Counted from the first letter of the stretch, positions 34,529 to 47,941 are shown. The stretch is 64,000 bases of DNA from Guadua angustifolia (GCA_036346375.1 JAYEVE010000449.1:62001-126000), one strand, 5' to 3'. A program made the numbers and translations. The notes: a model not told the origin generated them from the letters alone.

Positions 34529-35967
34529 TGAAAGTGCATCTAGGCCCTCAAAGAGTTTTGGTGATTTATGGCAACACAATTGAGTATACTAACGATGCAT
34601 GTGAGATTCTATCGATGATCAAGAAGATATCATGGTTGGAATGGCGATTGGAGATCCCCACCATATTTAAAATTTGAAAAGGTGGCATCAAGACTTTAGT
34701 TGAATCCTTTTATTTTATTGAGTCTAAGGATAGCCATTACTATTAAGGGGATCTGACGGAAAATCGCTTCTAGGATATGCTTGTGCTCATAGGATGAAAA
34801 TTGCATCTCAAAAGAATTTTAAAACAATGCATTTCCTATCAAAGGGTACTCTGGCGAGGTGGTAAGTCCGAGTATCCGGACATTTAATCTGGACACTCAG
34901 GAAAATGTCCGGAGTATCAGGGATTAAATCCGGATACTCATTTGGGGTCTCGGTTGCTTTTCTCTGGTAAATCCGAGTATCCGGACATTTAGTCCGGACA
35001 TTCCAGGGAATTTGTCCGGAGTATCCGAAGATATTGTCCGGACACTCCGAGCTCACCTGTTCGGTTGATAAATGAGTTGAGTCTGGACACTCCGGACTAA
35101 ATGTCCGGATAGTCCGGACTTTGCGCAGAAAATCTGTAACGGTTGGATTTTGGATGAGCTATTTAAACCCTCACTCCATTTCTAACCGTTACCAACTTCA
35201 TTCATTGCAGCATTCAAGTCTCAAGCTCACTCTCTCACTCTCTTGAGCCCTAGCCTCTTCTCCCCACTTGAATCTTTGATTTGGCTTGAATCTTTTGGGA
35301 GAAAAGAGGGCATTTAAGTGATTTGAGCTTGCTTTGTTGATTCTTGAGCACAAGTTCATCCTCCAAGTTGATTTAGCGGCGTATTTGTTACTCTTGGAGT
35401 TTGAAGGGCTCCTAGACGGCAAGGAGTCACCGGGAGCCTCCAATCTTCGTGTGGAGAGCCTCGGTCGTTTGTGAAGGCAAGCCTAGCCTCCGAAAGGAAA
35501 GAGTCAAGAAGTGAAGACCGGCGAGTGCTTTGTGCAACAGGAGGAAAGGGGTCAAGAGGACCGGGCTTTGTGCCTCCTCAGCGGAGCGTAGGATTCCTTC
35601 AAGAATCCGAACTTCGGTAACAAATTCGTTGTCTTTGTGTTCTTCACTTGCGTGTGCTAGGGCTTGTAGTTCTTGAAACTTGTGGTGCCCCGATCTACTT
35701 TATCTCTGTGTTTGGCTCTAGATCCATATTTTTCTAAGGTACCTGAGTTCAGTTAGAACCTTTGTATTCAGCTAGATTGTTGAAAATTTGCTAGGATTTA
35801 AAATTCTCATTTTGAGGTCACTTGTCCGGACACTCCGGACATTAACTCCGGACTATCCGGACATTAAGTCCGGACACTCCGGATTTTGGCCCTCGGGTGA
35901 TTTTATTTAATTGCAAATTTTAATTACGCCTATTCACCCCCCTCTGGGCGACATATCGGTCCTTTCA
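34529..35967 (+). repeat. 5' LTR of the Sirevirus-type element
   Basis: It is 1439 bp. It carries clusters of TCCGGACA/TGTCCGGA motifs at about 34870-35125 and 35822-35885. It is followed directly by the primer binding site. Confidence 0.9.
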
Positions 35968-35968
35968 A

Positions 35969-35981
35969 TTGGTATCGAGCC
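35969..35981 (+). other. Primer binding site of the Sirevirus-type element
   Basis: TTGGTATCGAGCC lies one base after the 5' LTR. It is a variant of the initiator methionine tRNA complement. Confidence 0.85.
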
Positions 35982-36179
35982 AAATCTCCTTAGTTTGGCT
36001 TAAGCTTGGAGAATCAATATGTCATAAGCAGGAAGTGCGTCGAAGATCTCACCGCACCTCAGTGCAGGGGATGATCTTAGGATGGAAATTCCACTTAATT
36101 ACAATTCCTCGGCTCTTCATCGTATGTTTAGTGCCCTCCGTTGGCGCCTCATTTCGATGGCACTCACTATGCGGCATGG

Positions 36180-38220
36180 AAACATAAGATGAAGATGCAC
36201 TGAGTCACTTCACCCTTCTATTTGGAAGATTGTGCAAACAGGTTTCAAGCCTAATGATCCGAGAATCTTACTCCGAAGAAGATAAAGATCAACATTTCAA
36301 TGACTTGACCGTCAATGCCTTGTTTAATGCTTTAAGTGATTCCGAGTTCAATCGAGTGGATGGACTTGAGGAAGCAAAGGCCATTTGGGATAGACTCTGG
36401 TGAGTCATGAAGGGATTTTAAGTGTCCAGTGAATCAAAGATAGAGCTCATCATTGGTGAGCTAAGCAGTTCACTTTGGAAGAAGGAGAGTCCTACAACAA
36501 GATGTTTGGCCAGGCTAATGGTGCTTGTGAATCAAGCCAAAGGTCTCGGGTGCATCGATATTTCGACAAGGCGTTGTGAAGATCATTCTCGCGTAATCAC
36601 TCCTACCAACCGCAACCTTGTTCGAGTTGATCCGAGACCGCCCAACCCGACACGTTGACACCTCATGGCGTCATTGGCGGCTCATGATGGGCGAGATGAT
36701 GGTGAAGGAGGCGAGGTAGTTGAAGAACTCAAGTCGGCAAAAGAAAGGATTGCCCTCAAGGCCGTCAAGATAGTCGCCAGCGAAGAGAGTTCGGCGAAGC
36801 GAAGAGTCGTGTGGTCCATTGACAAATGAAGATATGGCTCTGTTTGTGCGAAGATTTAACAAATTCTTCAAGAAAAATAACTTCAAACAAGGAGGTCGGT
36901 CGAAGAGCTTTGGAAGAAAGTCAAAGGGTAGACATTCTACGAAGATGCTATGAATGCGGTGAAAGCAAGCCACTTCATTGCGAGTGTCGCACAAGGAAAG
37001 CAAAGATGAGAATCCTCACAAGAAAGACAAATATCGAGGCAAAGACAAAGAAAAGAGCAAGAAATTCAAGCACTACAAGCACAAGGGTCAATCGCATATT
37101 GAAGAAGAGTGGGATTCAAACTCGATTCGACTCAAGCTCGAAGTCCGAGCGAGGAAGGAGGAATTGCCTCCGTCGCTATCGTAGTGCCTACTACCTCAAC
37201 AACGTCGAAGAGCCTCTTCGACAACTTGAGCGATAACGACGACAACACTCCTATGTGCCTTATGGCAAAAGGGCATAAGGTATTACCAAAGACTCCACTC
37301 CTCCATTGCTAATGAATGTCTAGATGAGCACGATAGCGATAGTGATGAAGATGATGTTAACAACGTGCTTAAATCTATGAAGAATTTTGACATTCATAAA
37401 TTAAACTTGCTTTTAAAAAATATTGAAAAGTTGGAGGAAGTTGTAGAACAAAGGAAGCTACTCTTGAGGCTCAAGAGGATTTGCTCATCCTCGAAAGGAG
37501 AAAAACCGTGAGCTAGAGAAGAGCTTGTCTTTTGAAAAAGAGAAAAATGAGAAATTAGTTGGGAATTCAAAATTAATCAAATCCGAGGTGACTAGTCTCG
37601 AGATCACCAACGCTTCACTCAAAGAGGAACTTGCTAAGGTAAAGGATGCTTGCAAGGCTCTTGAGTTGAAACTTGTTGATCTCAAGAATAGCCCTCCGGT
37701 TACCTCAACTATTAACTCCAATTCTTCATTACCTTCAACTAGCAATGGATGCGCTAGGTGCTATAATGTCAATATTGATATTTGTACCACTAACCTTGAG
37801 ACTTTGCAAGTACTTGCTAATGAAAATGAGAAGCTCAAGGGAATGCTCGAAGATGGACTACAAAAGTCCTATAAGGCTAGCAAGGGACTAGAGGAGTTCC
37901 TCGGTAAGCGCAAAGGTAACCCCATGAAGCATGGGCTTGGTTATGTCCCTCCCAAGGGCAAAGGAAACCACATTGTGGTTACGCCTTTGAACAAGCCCAT
38001 TCACTTAAGTAAAGGGGAAGCAAACTCTAAATATAAGGCTCAATCCACTTTCTTTGCTTCATATGTACTTAAGAGAACTAACCATGGTCGTGTAGTTGCA
38101 TATCCTATTGGAGGTAAATCCAAAAGTACCTCTAATGTGCGATCTATTTGGGTTCCCAAATCACTTGTCACTAACGTAATGGGACCTAAACAAGTTTGGG
38201 TACCAAAGAGCAAAAACTAA
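36180..38220 (+). pseudogene. gag of the Sirevirus-type element, frameshifted
   Basis: The start is broken into short frames. A zinc knuckle begins CYECGE near 36950, but its second half (SHFIA) lies in another frame. From 37525 to 38220 a 231-codon frame is intact. It has a coiled-coil-like Lys/Glu-rich start (about residues 1-55), a middle part with TNLETLQVLANENEKLKGML, and a basic tail with GLGYVPPKGKGN and repeated VWVPKS, typical of long Sirevirus Gag proteins. Gag would form the virus-like particle. Confidence 0.8.
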
Positions 38221-41200
38221 ATTTCTTTTGTAGGCCTACATCTCGGTGGAACAAGTTGGATCTTGGATAGCGGATGTGCGCTTCATATGACCGGAGAAAA
38301 GGCAATGTTCGCGCATTTGGAAGCCAATGGATCAAATAGTGAAAGCATCATCTTTGGCGATAATGGAAAAGGTGAAGTGGTAGGTTTAGGTAAGATATTG
38401 ATTACCAATGATTTTCATATAAACAATGTTTTACTCGTTGAATCTCTAAGCTACAATTTATTGTCCGTTGCACAATTATGTGAAGCGGGCTATAATTGTG
38501 TGTTTAGTGAGAAAGGTGTGGATGTCATTAAGAGGGTTGATGGTTCAGTAGCCATTAAGGGTCGTTTAAAGGGTAATCTCTATCTTATAGATTTCTCTGC
38601 TGATAGAGTTAACCTTGAAACATGTCTTATGGCTAAATCTAGCATGGGTTGGCTTTGGCATCGCCGGCTTGCCCATGTTGGTATGAGAACCTTCACAAAC
38701 TCCTTAAGGGCAACCACATTCTTGGACTAACCAACGTTGTCTTTGAGAAAGGCGAGGTATGTAGCGCATGTCAAGCCGGGAAGCAAGTCGACATCTCACC
38801 CGCTAAGAATGTGATGACCATCTCGAGGCCATTGGAGATCTTGCACATGGATTTGTTGACCCGATCGCCTACATAAGCATCGGAGGAAATAAGTATGGTC
38901 TAGTAATTGTTAATGATTTTCTCGCTTCACTTGGGTGTTTTTCTGCATGATAAAAGCGAAGCCCAAGGAAGCTTGAAGAAATTCATGAGAAGAGATCAAA
39001 ATGAGTTCGATGTGAAGATCAAGAAAATTCGAGCGACAACGGCACGAATTCAAGAATCTTGGTGTGGAAGAGTTTCTCGATGAAGAAGGCATCAAGCATG
39101 AATTCTCGGCTCCTATTCTCCTCGGCGAGAATGGGGTGTAGCGAGGAAGAATCGAACCCTCATCGAGATGGCGTCACGATGCTTGCGAGTACAAGGTCTC
39201 AGACATATTGCAGGCGGAAGGTCATCAACACCGCGTGCCACGGCTCCAAGCGACTATATCTCTACAAGTTGTTGAAGAAGGCGGTAGTATGAACTTCTAA
39301 CCGGCAAGAAACCCAATGTATCCTATTTTAGAGTATTTGGGAGTAAATGTTACATCCTCAACAAGAAAGATAAGTCATCTAAATTTGCTCCTAAAGTAGA
39401 TGAAGGATTTTTGCTTGGTTATGGATCAAATGCTTACGCATATCGGGTTTTCAATAACACCACCGGTGTAGTTGAAATCTCGCGTGACGTAACATTTGAT
39501 GAAACTAACGATTCTCAAGTAGAACAAGTTAATTGTGATGAAATTAATAGGGAAGAACCTCCATGTGAAGCAATCAAGAAATTGGCCATTGGGGAGGTAA
39601 AACCGGTGGAGCAGGATGCAATCGAGCACCTCAACCCGGAGTGTCGGGATAATGTTCGAATATCAGGACAAAATCTCCGAGTGTCCGGACTTAACCGGAC
39701 ATTCGGACATCGATGCTCAAATGTTGATCCTCCTCATCCATTCAAGCTCAAGATGGTTCCAACACTTCTCAAGGCGACGGAGGTCCTATTCAGCGATATA
39801 AGCGCAACAAACCCTCATCAGAGTTCATCAAAGCATACAACGCGATCACCGGTCGACAACATACTTGGAGACATTAACAAGGGAGTATCCACTAGATCTC
39901 GACTTGCAAATTTTTGTGAATTTTACTCTTTTGTGTCTTCTCTTGAACCACTAAAGGTAGAAGAAGCACTCCAAGATCCGGATTGGGTGGTGGCGATGCA
40001 AGAGGAGTTGAACAACCCGAGCGGAACCAAGTGTGGAAGCTTGTCGAGCGGCCCAAGCAAAAGCGTGATTGGAACCAAATGGGTCTTCGGAACAAGCAAG
40101 ACGAAAACGGTATAGTGACTAGAAACAAAGCACGGTTGGTTGCTCAAGGCTTCACGCAAGTCGAAGGTTTGGATTCGATGAAACATACGCTCTCGTAGCT
40201 AGGCTTGAATCTATTAGAATATTACTTGCCTTTGCGACTCACCATGATTTCAAGTTATACCAAATGGACGTGAAAGCGCCTTCTTGAATGGACCACTCTC
40301 GAAATGGTCTCGTTGAGCAACCACGGCCGAAGACCAACCACGTATACTTCCTACATAAGGCCCTCTATGGGCTTAAGCAAGCCAGCAAGGCGTGGTTTGA
40401 GTGTCTTCGCGATTTCCTTCTCGGTCAAGGTTTTGTAGTCGGAAAGGCCGACCCACTCTCTTTACTAAAACATTGATAATGACTTGTTTGTTTGTCAAAT
40501 TTATGTTGATGACATTATATTTGGATCTACTAATGAACACTTGTGCAAGGATTTTAGTAGAATCATGACTAAAAGGTTTGAGATGTCCATGATGGGCGAG
40601 TTAAAGTTCTTCCTCGGTTTCAAGTCAAACAACTCAAGGAAGGAACTTTTATATGACAAACAAAGTATATCAAGGACATGCTCAAGAAGTTCGAATGGAG
40701 AACGCCAAGCCAATCAAGGCGCCAATGCAAGCCAGCGGGCATCTAGACCTCGACAAAGAAGGTAAACCGGTCATCCAAAAGGTATATCGTTCGATGATTG
40801 GGTCTTTACTCTATCTTTGTGCATCTAGGCCGATATCATGCTTAGTGTGTGCATGTGTGCACGTTTTCAAGCCGCCCAAAAGAGTGCCACATGGTGGTGT
40901 AAAAAAGAATCTTGAGGTATTTAGTGCACACTCCTCATTTCGGACTTTGGTATCCTAAAGGTTCATCATTTGAGTTAGTCGGCTATTCGATGCGGATTAT
41001 GCGGATGTAAAGTGGATAGGAAAAGTACTTGAGGACTTGTCGGTTCTTAGGTAGATCCCTTGTCTCTTGGTCCTCTAGAAGCAAAATTCAGTAGCCTATC
41101 CACGGTAGAAGCGAATACATAGCCGTAGGGAGTTGTTGTGCGAATTGCTTTGGATGAGGCAAACTCTAAATGATTATGGACTAACCTATAGCAGTGTGCC

Positions 41201-41420
41201 ACTTTTGTGTGACAATGAGGCGCCATAAAATTGCCAACAACTCCGTCCAACATTCCGTACAAAGCATATTGATATTCGCCACCATTTTCTAAGGGATCAT
41301 TCCACTAAAGCGATATCGATATCCAACATGTGAGCACAAATGATCAATTAGCCGATATATTCACCAAGCCTCTTGATGAAAAGAGATTTTGCGAATTGAG
41401 GTGGGCTAAATATTCTTGAT
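38221..41420 (+). pseudogene. pol of the Sirevirus-type element, frameshifted
   Basis: Domains in Copia order are visible. The protease has WILDSGCALHMTG with its catalytic Asp-Ser-Gly (38260-38292). The GAG-pre-integrase motif is LWHRRLAHVGM and the zinc-binding motif CSACQAGK. The integrase core reads SDNGT-type sequence near 39033 followed by EEFLDEEGIKHEFSAP, and a C-terminal FLLGYGSNAYAYRVFNN follows. The reverse transcriptase has GTKWVF, RLVAQGFTQVEG, KALYGLKQASKAWFE and the catalytic YVDDIIFGS (about 40500-40530). RNase H is barely recognisable near 41090-41400. At least six frame changes or stops interrupt it. Confidence 0.85.
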
Positions 41421-42193
41421 TCTGTAACTTGGCTTGAAGCGTGAACACTTTTGATTGATGCTTGCAAAATATGTTGAAAAAGCTTATTTGGTCTTTTTCT
41501 CTAATCTTTTTGTGTTGGTTGAAATATTTGATCTTCGGATCGTGCCCAATGACAAGTGACTATGGATTGTTTGATTTTGTGTTCGCTAGTCACATTGTGC
41601 AAAGGGTCCTTGAGGACTTCTTTTCTCAATTCTTCAAGTCATTCATTCCCTTCAAATCCTTGAAATTCCTAATCCGATCCCGAGCTGTCAGTTCGGACAG
41701 TTCGGACTAATTGTCCAGAGTATCCGGACTAAATGTCCGGAGTGTCCGGACTGAGATGGCTTTGGGTATTTAAGCCGTGCGGGGGGCATTCTTTCTCTCT
41801 CTTCTCTCATTTGTTTCAACCCATCCTCCTCAAAACTTTGCCCTTCTAGCCCTCGGTTCCCTCCATCTCCGGCGTGTTTCTCACCCTCCGGAGCCTCCGG
41901 ATCTTCCTTGGTGGGCGTGGGGAAGGATCTCCCTCAATTTTTCTTCGTTTGTGGTGGTTCATCTTTGTGGTATGTCATCTTTAGCCCTAATCTTCTTTTG
42001 ATCCTTGAAATTCTTAGGATTAGGGTTCCCTTGCTAAAGTACATTCATATTCTTGTTGAAATCCTAGAATGTGCCTTTAGAAATCCCACATTGTTTGCAA
42101 GTTAGGTTTTTGGATTGAAATCGCACAAGATGCAGATATCAAGAACTAAATCTCCGGAGTATCTGGAGTAATTGTCCGGACAGTCCGGACTAA

Positions 42194-43888
42194 ATGTCCG
42201 GAGTGTCCGAGCTGTGCCTCTCGGTCCAAAAATATAAATTGCAAATCTTGCCTTCCTATGAACCTTGTTTCACTCAATCCTTGTTCCTCTTAGATGGCTT
42301 CTTACGCAAGGTGGTTACGGTGCCGCGCCTTTTGAGTCACCTCCTTCCTCTCCTTCCCGGCGCTCCCAAGAAGAAGAGGCAAGGCGTGAAGAAGATCAGC
42401 CATAGTTGTGCAAATATGCTTATGGCTCCTCCTGCTGCTCCGTCATCCGCTCGTGCTCCTCCTCAAGTTGATCGAGGAGATTCTGGCGATGAGCATCCCG
42501 CGGATGTCCATGCAAGGCGTCGTGAGCGAAGAAGAAGCACTTTCACGAGTCAAAAGTGGCGATTGGTCCACTTGAGAAGCTTGACCCACGGTGGAGATAT
42601 CGGGCGGATGATGCCCCTACGTGTGGTTGACTATCGTGTTGGTGCAGGGAAGGGCAAAGCGATTGTTGCGCAGAGGAACAAGGATCCGCTTGAGTTCCAT
42701 CAATATCAGTATGTCGACAAGCGGTTCTGGAACAGGTTCCACTCAGATTATTTTGAGACTGTTCTCCTTCCAATGGAGAATCCAGTGATGAAGATGAAGC
42801 GGGTTGACTAGATCTACATGTCTGAGGCTCAGAATCCCATCTTTGATGAGGTTATTCAGATTTGTGAGAGGCATAAGGTGAAGGACCTCATGAGCTTTAT
42901 GTATGCTTGGAATGATGAAGTGATTATGCGGTTCTATGCCACTCTCTTCTACGATAAGAAGCAAGCCATATGGTGGATGGCCAGCAAGTTATGGTATGTG
43001 GCCACCAAGAGGGCGTTTGCTAGGATTTTGCATCTAAGGTCGGTAGCGGTGATGCAAAATTACATGATAAGAAGGTGATGGCCTGGCGGCTTGAAGATCT
43101 TTATGATTCATCGCAACATTTAAGTGGTTGGCACGATTAAGGGTCTCAAGCTGTGGTTGCTATTCTTCGAGGCTTCTTGGTCACTCTTTGGCCTAAGGAG
43201 GGTGATCGTCGCCATCGGTTCATATGGGTAAATTTGCTTTATCACTTGGTGGAGCGGACTCATGGTTTCGACGTCGTGGATTTTATTTGGGAGGCCATTC
43301 GCCATAACTTCGCTCGATCACTCCAGCGGTTGCGGATATCGCCATTCATCATGGCTCTCGCCGAAAGCACGTCCACGGGCCTTGACTTTGTCAGGATGTG
43401 GATCACCTTCCTACAAGGTCCGTGCACCTTCGCTTCGCTTCTGCGCTCCTGCGGCTCCTTTGGAGAAGCGTCCCGAGTCGTCCTTCGGTGCGGGCCTTCA
43501 GACCTCCTCCGGCTTCGCCTCTGTTCCTCCACCAGCTCAGGCCGCTCCGGTTTCTCCCACGGAGAAGGCTCTCCTCGTACTAGCGCGACACTATCAAAAG
43601 GATCTTTGAAGTGCCTATTATTGTCTTTGTCAAGATGTGTCCAACCAAGTCAAGGAGACCGTCGTGAGCTTCGTGAGCACCGCCGTGAGTTCGCGCCTCT
43701 GCGCCCGGCGGTGAGGATCTTCCAGCCGATGGCGAGTCCGAGAGTCGGCTCATGTATCTGCGGTGGATTCCGCTACCGGCGACTCTTGATCTACCACCTC
43801 CGGCACCTCGGGCCGAGATCGATGGCGATGGCGGCAACGGCGGAGGAGGACTACGAGCCTTCCGCGGCGGCAGTGATTCCTGCGTGAG
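42194..43888 (+). pseudogene. Extra reading region downstream of pol (ORF3/env-like position)
   Basis: A 205-codon frame (42194-42811) is followed, after one stop, by a second frame (42818-43078). The second reads VKDLMSFMYAWNDEVIMRFYATLFYD, a pattern seen in proteins encoded after pol in grass Sireviruses. A Pro/Ala-rich segment with QAAPVSPTEKAL follows near 43530-43580. The middle has a basic Arg/Lys-rich part (HARRRERRRS). No signal peptide or membrane anchor stands out, so an envelope function is not supported. Its role is unknown. Confidence 0.6.
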
Positions 43889-44331
43889 ACTCTTCCTTTT
43901 GGTGTCTTGATGCCAAAGGGGAGAAACTAGAGTGTTATTCTGTTATTTCGTGCCGTGCTTGGTTGTCTTTGTGTTTAATTATCGTTTCGTTGAACTTGTG
44001 TTTATGGTTGTGTTCGTGAACTTGTGTTGGTAGTCGAACTATTTGCTTAATATCATTATCTAGTTCCTTTTCGTTATGCACTTGTGTGATATCATGTCAT
44101 ATCTACTTTGCATAAATTATCTCGCTATATATCATGTCATATTCTCCTGAAAGCAAGAATCTTAGGGGAGCTCTGTAAAACTTTCCGTAAATATGTGCAT
44201 TTGACTTTTCACTCAAATTTTTTCAATGCACACATTTAGGGAGCTTCCGTGTATTTGGTCTTCAAATACTATCTCATTTCAAATTTTATCTAAATCCAAT
44301 TGTGTTGTTATCAATTCACCAAAAGGGAGAT

Positions 44332-45786
44332 TGAAAGTGCATCTAGGCCCCTCAAAGAGTTTTGGTGATTTATGGCAGCGCAATTGAATATCTAACGATG
44401 CATGTGAGATTCTATCGGTGATCAAGAAGATATCATGGTTGGAATGGCGATTGGAGATCCCCACCATATTTAAAATTTGAAAAGGTGGCATCAAGACTTT
44501 AGTTGAATCCTTTTATTTTATTGAGTCTAAGGATAGCCGTACTATTAAGGGGATCTGACGGAAAATCGCTTCTAGGATATGCTTGTGCTCATAGGATGAA
44601 AATTGCATCTCAAAAGAATTTTAAAACAATGCATTTCCTATCAAAGGGTACTCTGGCGAGGTAGGTAAGTCCGGAGTATCCGGACATTTAATCCGGACAC
44701 TCAGGAAAATGTCCGGAGTATCAGGATTAAATCCGGATACTCATTGGGGTCCTCGGTTGCTTTTCTCTGGTAAATCCGGAGTATCAGGACATTTAGTCCG
44801 GACATTCGGAATTTGTCCGAGTATCAGAAGATATTGTCCGGACACTCAGAGCTCACTGCTCGGTTGATAAATGAGTTGAGTCCGGACACTCCGGACTAAA
44901 TGTCCGGATAGTCCGGACTTTGCGCAGAAAATCTGTAACGGTTGGATTTTGGATGAGCTATTTAAACCCTCACTCCATTTCTAACCGTTACCAACTTCAT
45001 TCATTACTGACATTCAAGTCCGCTCACTCTCTCACTCTCTTGAGCCCTAGCCTCTTCTCCCCCTTGAATCTTTGATTTGGCTTGAATCTTTTGGGAGAAA
45101 AGAGGGCATTTAAGTGATTTGAGCTTGCTTTGTTGATTCTTGAGCACAAGTTCATCCTCCAAGTTGATTTAGCGGCGTATTTGTTACTCTTGGAGTTTGA
45201 AGGGCTCCTAGACGGCAAGGAGTCACCAGGGAGCCTCCAATCTTCGTGTGGAGAGTCTCGATGCGTTTGTGAAGGCAAGCCTAGCCTCAAAGGAAAGAGG
45301 CAAGAAAGTGAAGACCGTGAGTGCTTTGTGCAACACCGGAGGAAAGGGGTCAAGAGGGACCGGGCTTTGTGCCTCCTCAGCGGAGCGTAGGATTCCTTCA
45401 AGAATCCGAACCGTAACAAATTCGTTGTCTTTGTGTTCTTCACTTGCGTGTGCTAGGGCTTGTAGTTCTTGAAACTTGTGGTGCCCCGATCTACTTTATC
45501 TCTGTGTTTGGCTCTAGATCCATATTTTTCTAAGGTACCTGAGTTCAGTTAGAACCTTTGTATTCAGCTAGATTGTTGAAAATTTGCTAGGATTTAAAAT
45601 TCTCATTTCGAGGTCACTTGTCCGGACACTCCGGACATTTAATCCGGACTATCCGGACATTAACTCCGGACTATCCGGACATTAAGTCCGGACACTCCGG
45701 ATTTTGGTTCTCGGGTGATTTTATTTAATTGCAAATTTTAATTACGCCTATTCACCCTCCCTCTAGGCGACATATCGGTCCTTTCG
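44332..45786 (+). repeat. 3' LTR of the Sirevirus-type element
   Basis: It is 1455 bp, preceded by the purine tract and followed by GCTTG. It differs from the 5' LTR mainly by single-base gains and losses (for example GGTGGTAAG against GGTAGGTAAG). Confidence 0.9.
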
Positions 45787-46596
45787 GCTTGCGTGCATGC
45801 ATGCATTCGATCCGAAAAGTACCACCTCAATCGATCGCTAGTTAATCAACTCATTGGCTGATCCAGCCAGCATGCGAGATTTATTGTAGGATCGGAAGCC
45901 ACTAAGTCATAAGTTAATTATGTAACATCCTCATTTTTCAAAAAAAATAAAATAAAATAAAATAAAATCATGCATGTAGTATTTGTAAAAATAAAATAAA
46001 ATAAAATAAAATAAAATTTTGTTTATAATAAAATTATTTGAAAATAAGAATGTTCTTTTCAAATATTTTCAAAAACTTGAATTATAAATTAAGTTTGTTG
46101 ATTTTATAAAGATTTGTACAAGTGTCTCGATTTACTAAAAGAATTTTTGCAGAAAATCTATATTCCGAAAAATTCCAAAACCAAGTTTATTAGGTTCCAA
46201 ATATTCCCTAGTATTTTAGAGAATTTTTCCAAGATTTTTAGAGCCTTTTTATTATTTTATCTCAAGCGCTATTTGTGCAAGTCAATTTAAATCCGAAAAT
46301 TAAATGCCAGTCCACTGTTCAGCTACTGTAGCGTCGTCTTCAACCAGCGTTTCCAGAGGAAACATTTCCTTCTCTCTCCTCCATTGGAGCAACCGAAGAG
46401 CTTCCGTATCTCCTTCATTTAAGCACCAAAAATTCCATAAAAATCAGTTTCGGAATCCTAATCACCTCCTCTTCAATCCACAGCCGTCTCCTCATTAAAT
46501 CTCCCACTAGTTTGATCATAAACGCGAGGAAATGAAGAGACATCGTTTTTTTTCCGTTTCGCCGCGAATTCTCGCTTTCCAGGCTTCCATTCGCAC

Positions 46597-46604
46597 TATA
46601 AAAG
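46597..46604 (+). promoter_or_regulatory. TATA box of the solo LTR
   Basis: CACTATAAAAGGGGGC is a near-ideal plant TATA context, about 680 bp into the LTR. It would drive plus-strand transcription towards the last H3-like exon. Confidence 0.6.
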
Positions 46605-47941
46605 GGGGCATTGGGTGCGTATCTTCGTCGCCAACCCATCCCTCCACTTCTCTTGAGCTCCCACTACTCGGTTCCACCGGATTTTGCAAAAGATTGAGTG
46701 CGTTCTTATTCGGACGTACTGTTTTCCGGCCGCCGTCGCCGATTAGTCATTCCTCCGCCGCCGCCGTCATCGCCGGTGAGTTGCCGCGCCACGCCACCAC
46801 CACTTGGCCGGTCGGCTAATGCTCTGGACTTCCCCTCCTCCACGCCGGCAATCCTCTGCATCGCGCATGAAAGTGCTGCTACAGTAAATAACGATGCTAC
46901 AGTACTCATGAACGGAGCCAAATTTATATAGTTTGTACATATCTTTTCAACAATTTGCGAAATTTGTCTATTTTGTTGCAAACTCGTTTTAGCTCTAACT
47001 TGCATGCAACAAATTTTGTAAATTAGTAAAAATTAATACCTAGCTACGTTAATTTTACTGAAATTTTATAGATAAATTTATACTGTTAAAATATTTACGG
47101 AAAGTCCAAATTTACGAATTTTGTAGTTTCTAAACTGTACATCCAAAAATATCAAAATAAATTTTATAAATCTTAGAAAATGCTAAACTATAGATCTGAA
47201 AGTTTTCATGAAGTTATGAATTAATTTGATTTTCTGTATTTCCGAATGTGTGTTTATTAGTTGTTTTTTTTCTTTTCATGCGATAGAAGCGTTTGGCCTG
47301 ACGCCGTTGTTGATCCGCAAGAAGGCGACTATCTCCTCGCTGACCAAGGCAAGTTCCCAGCAATTTTTGCAAGTTCCATTGAAGCATGTTGATCTATGTT
47401 TTGAAATGCTTTGTAGATTTACAAACTTGCATGCTATGTTGATTAAAACAAATATATATATCTTATGATAGATTGTAGTTAAATACCTTGTTAATATGTA
47501 TGCTTGTTACATATTAATCCATCTGTCCTTTGGCTGCCCTAGAATATTAATTATAATATAAATGGCTTGACATCTTGTTTAGTATAATAGTAGTGCTTAG
47601 TTATGCTAAATACTATTTGTATGTTAAATTGAAGGCTTGTTACTTGAAAATATAAATGATTGGGTGAAAATATTATTTAAGAAGGGCAGTTGGTGCTGCC
47701 GGTTTGGTAAAATAAAAAAAAAATTGGTATTTAAAACTTGAATAGGGTGGAAGGTTGCATGGTGGGTGCAGTATGCACGAGACTCGGGTTTGAGTATGTA
47801 CCACCCTAGTCACCCTAAGGACCGATCCCTTGTGATTGTCAAACAATGTACAACAGTGCGGCCGCGGGTTCCGGTATGGGACGGGCCTGGCCGAGTAGCT
47901 AGTGAAAACTTAATTAAGGCATGCCAGACGGTGGAGTAGGC

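Larger units (their letters stand above)
34529..45786 (+). mobile_element. Sirevirus (Maximus-type) Copia retrotransposon, full length but decayed
   Basis: The two LTRs start TGAAAGTGCATCTAGGCCC and end GGTCCTTTCA (the last base of the 3' copy is G), flanked by GCTTG at 34524-34528 and 45787-45791. The primer site is at 35969-35981 and a purine tract (AAAAGGGAGA) at 44321-44330. The order gag, protease, integrase, reverse transcriptase, RNase H, then an extra downstream reading region is that of Copia elements of the Sirevirus lineage. Frames are interrupted throughout, so it cannot be autonomous. TCCGGAC palindromic motifs are unusually frequent. It lies inside the hAT element. Confidence 0.93.

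Noticed and set aside
46304..47468. Frames of 60-99 codons in the 3.1-kb solo LTR
   Set aside because: They lie within an LTR bounded by a target duplication, have no domains, and overlap each other on opposite strands.
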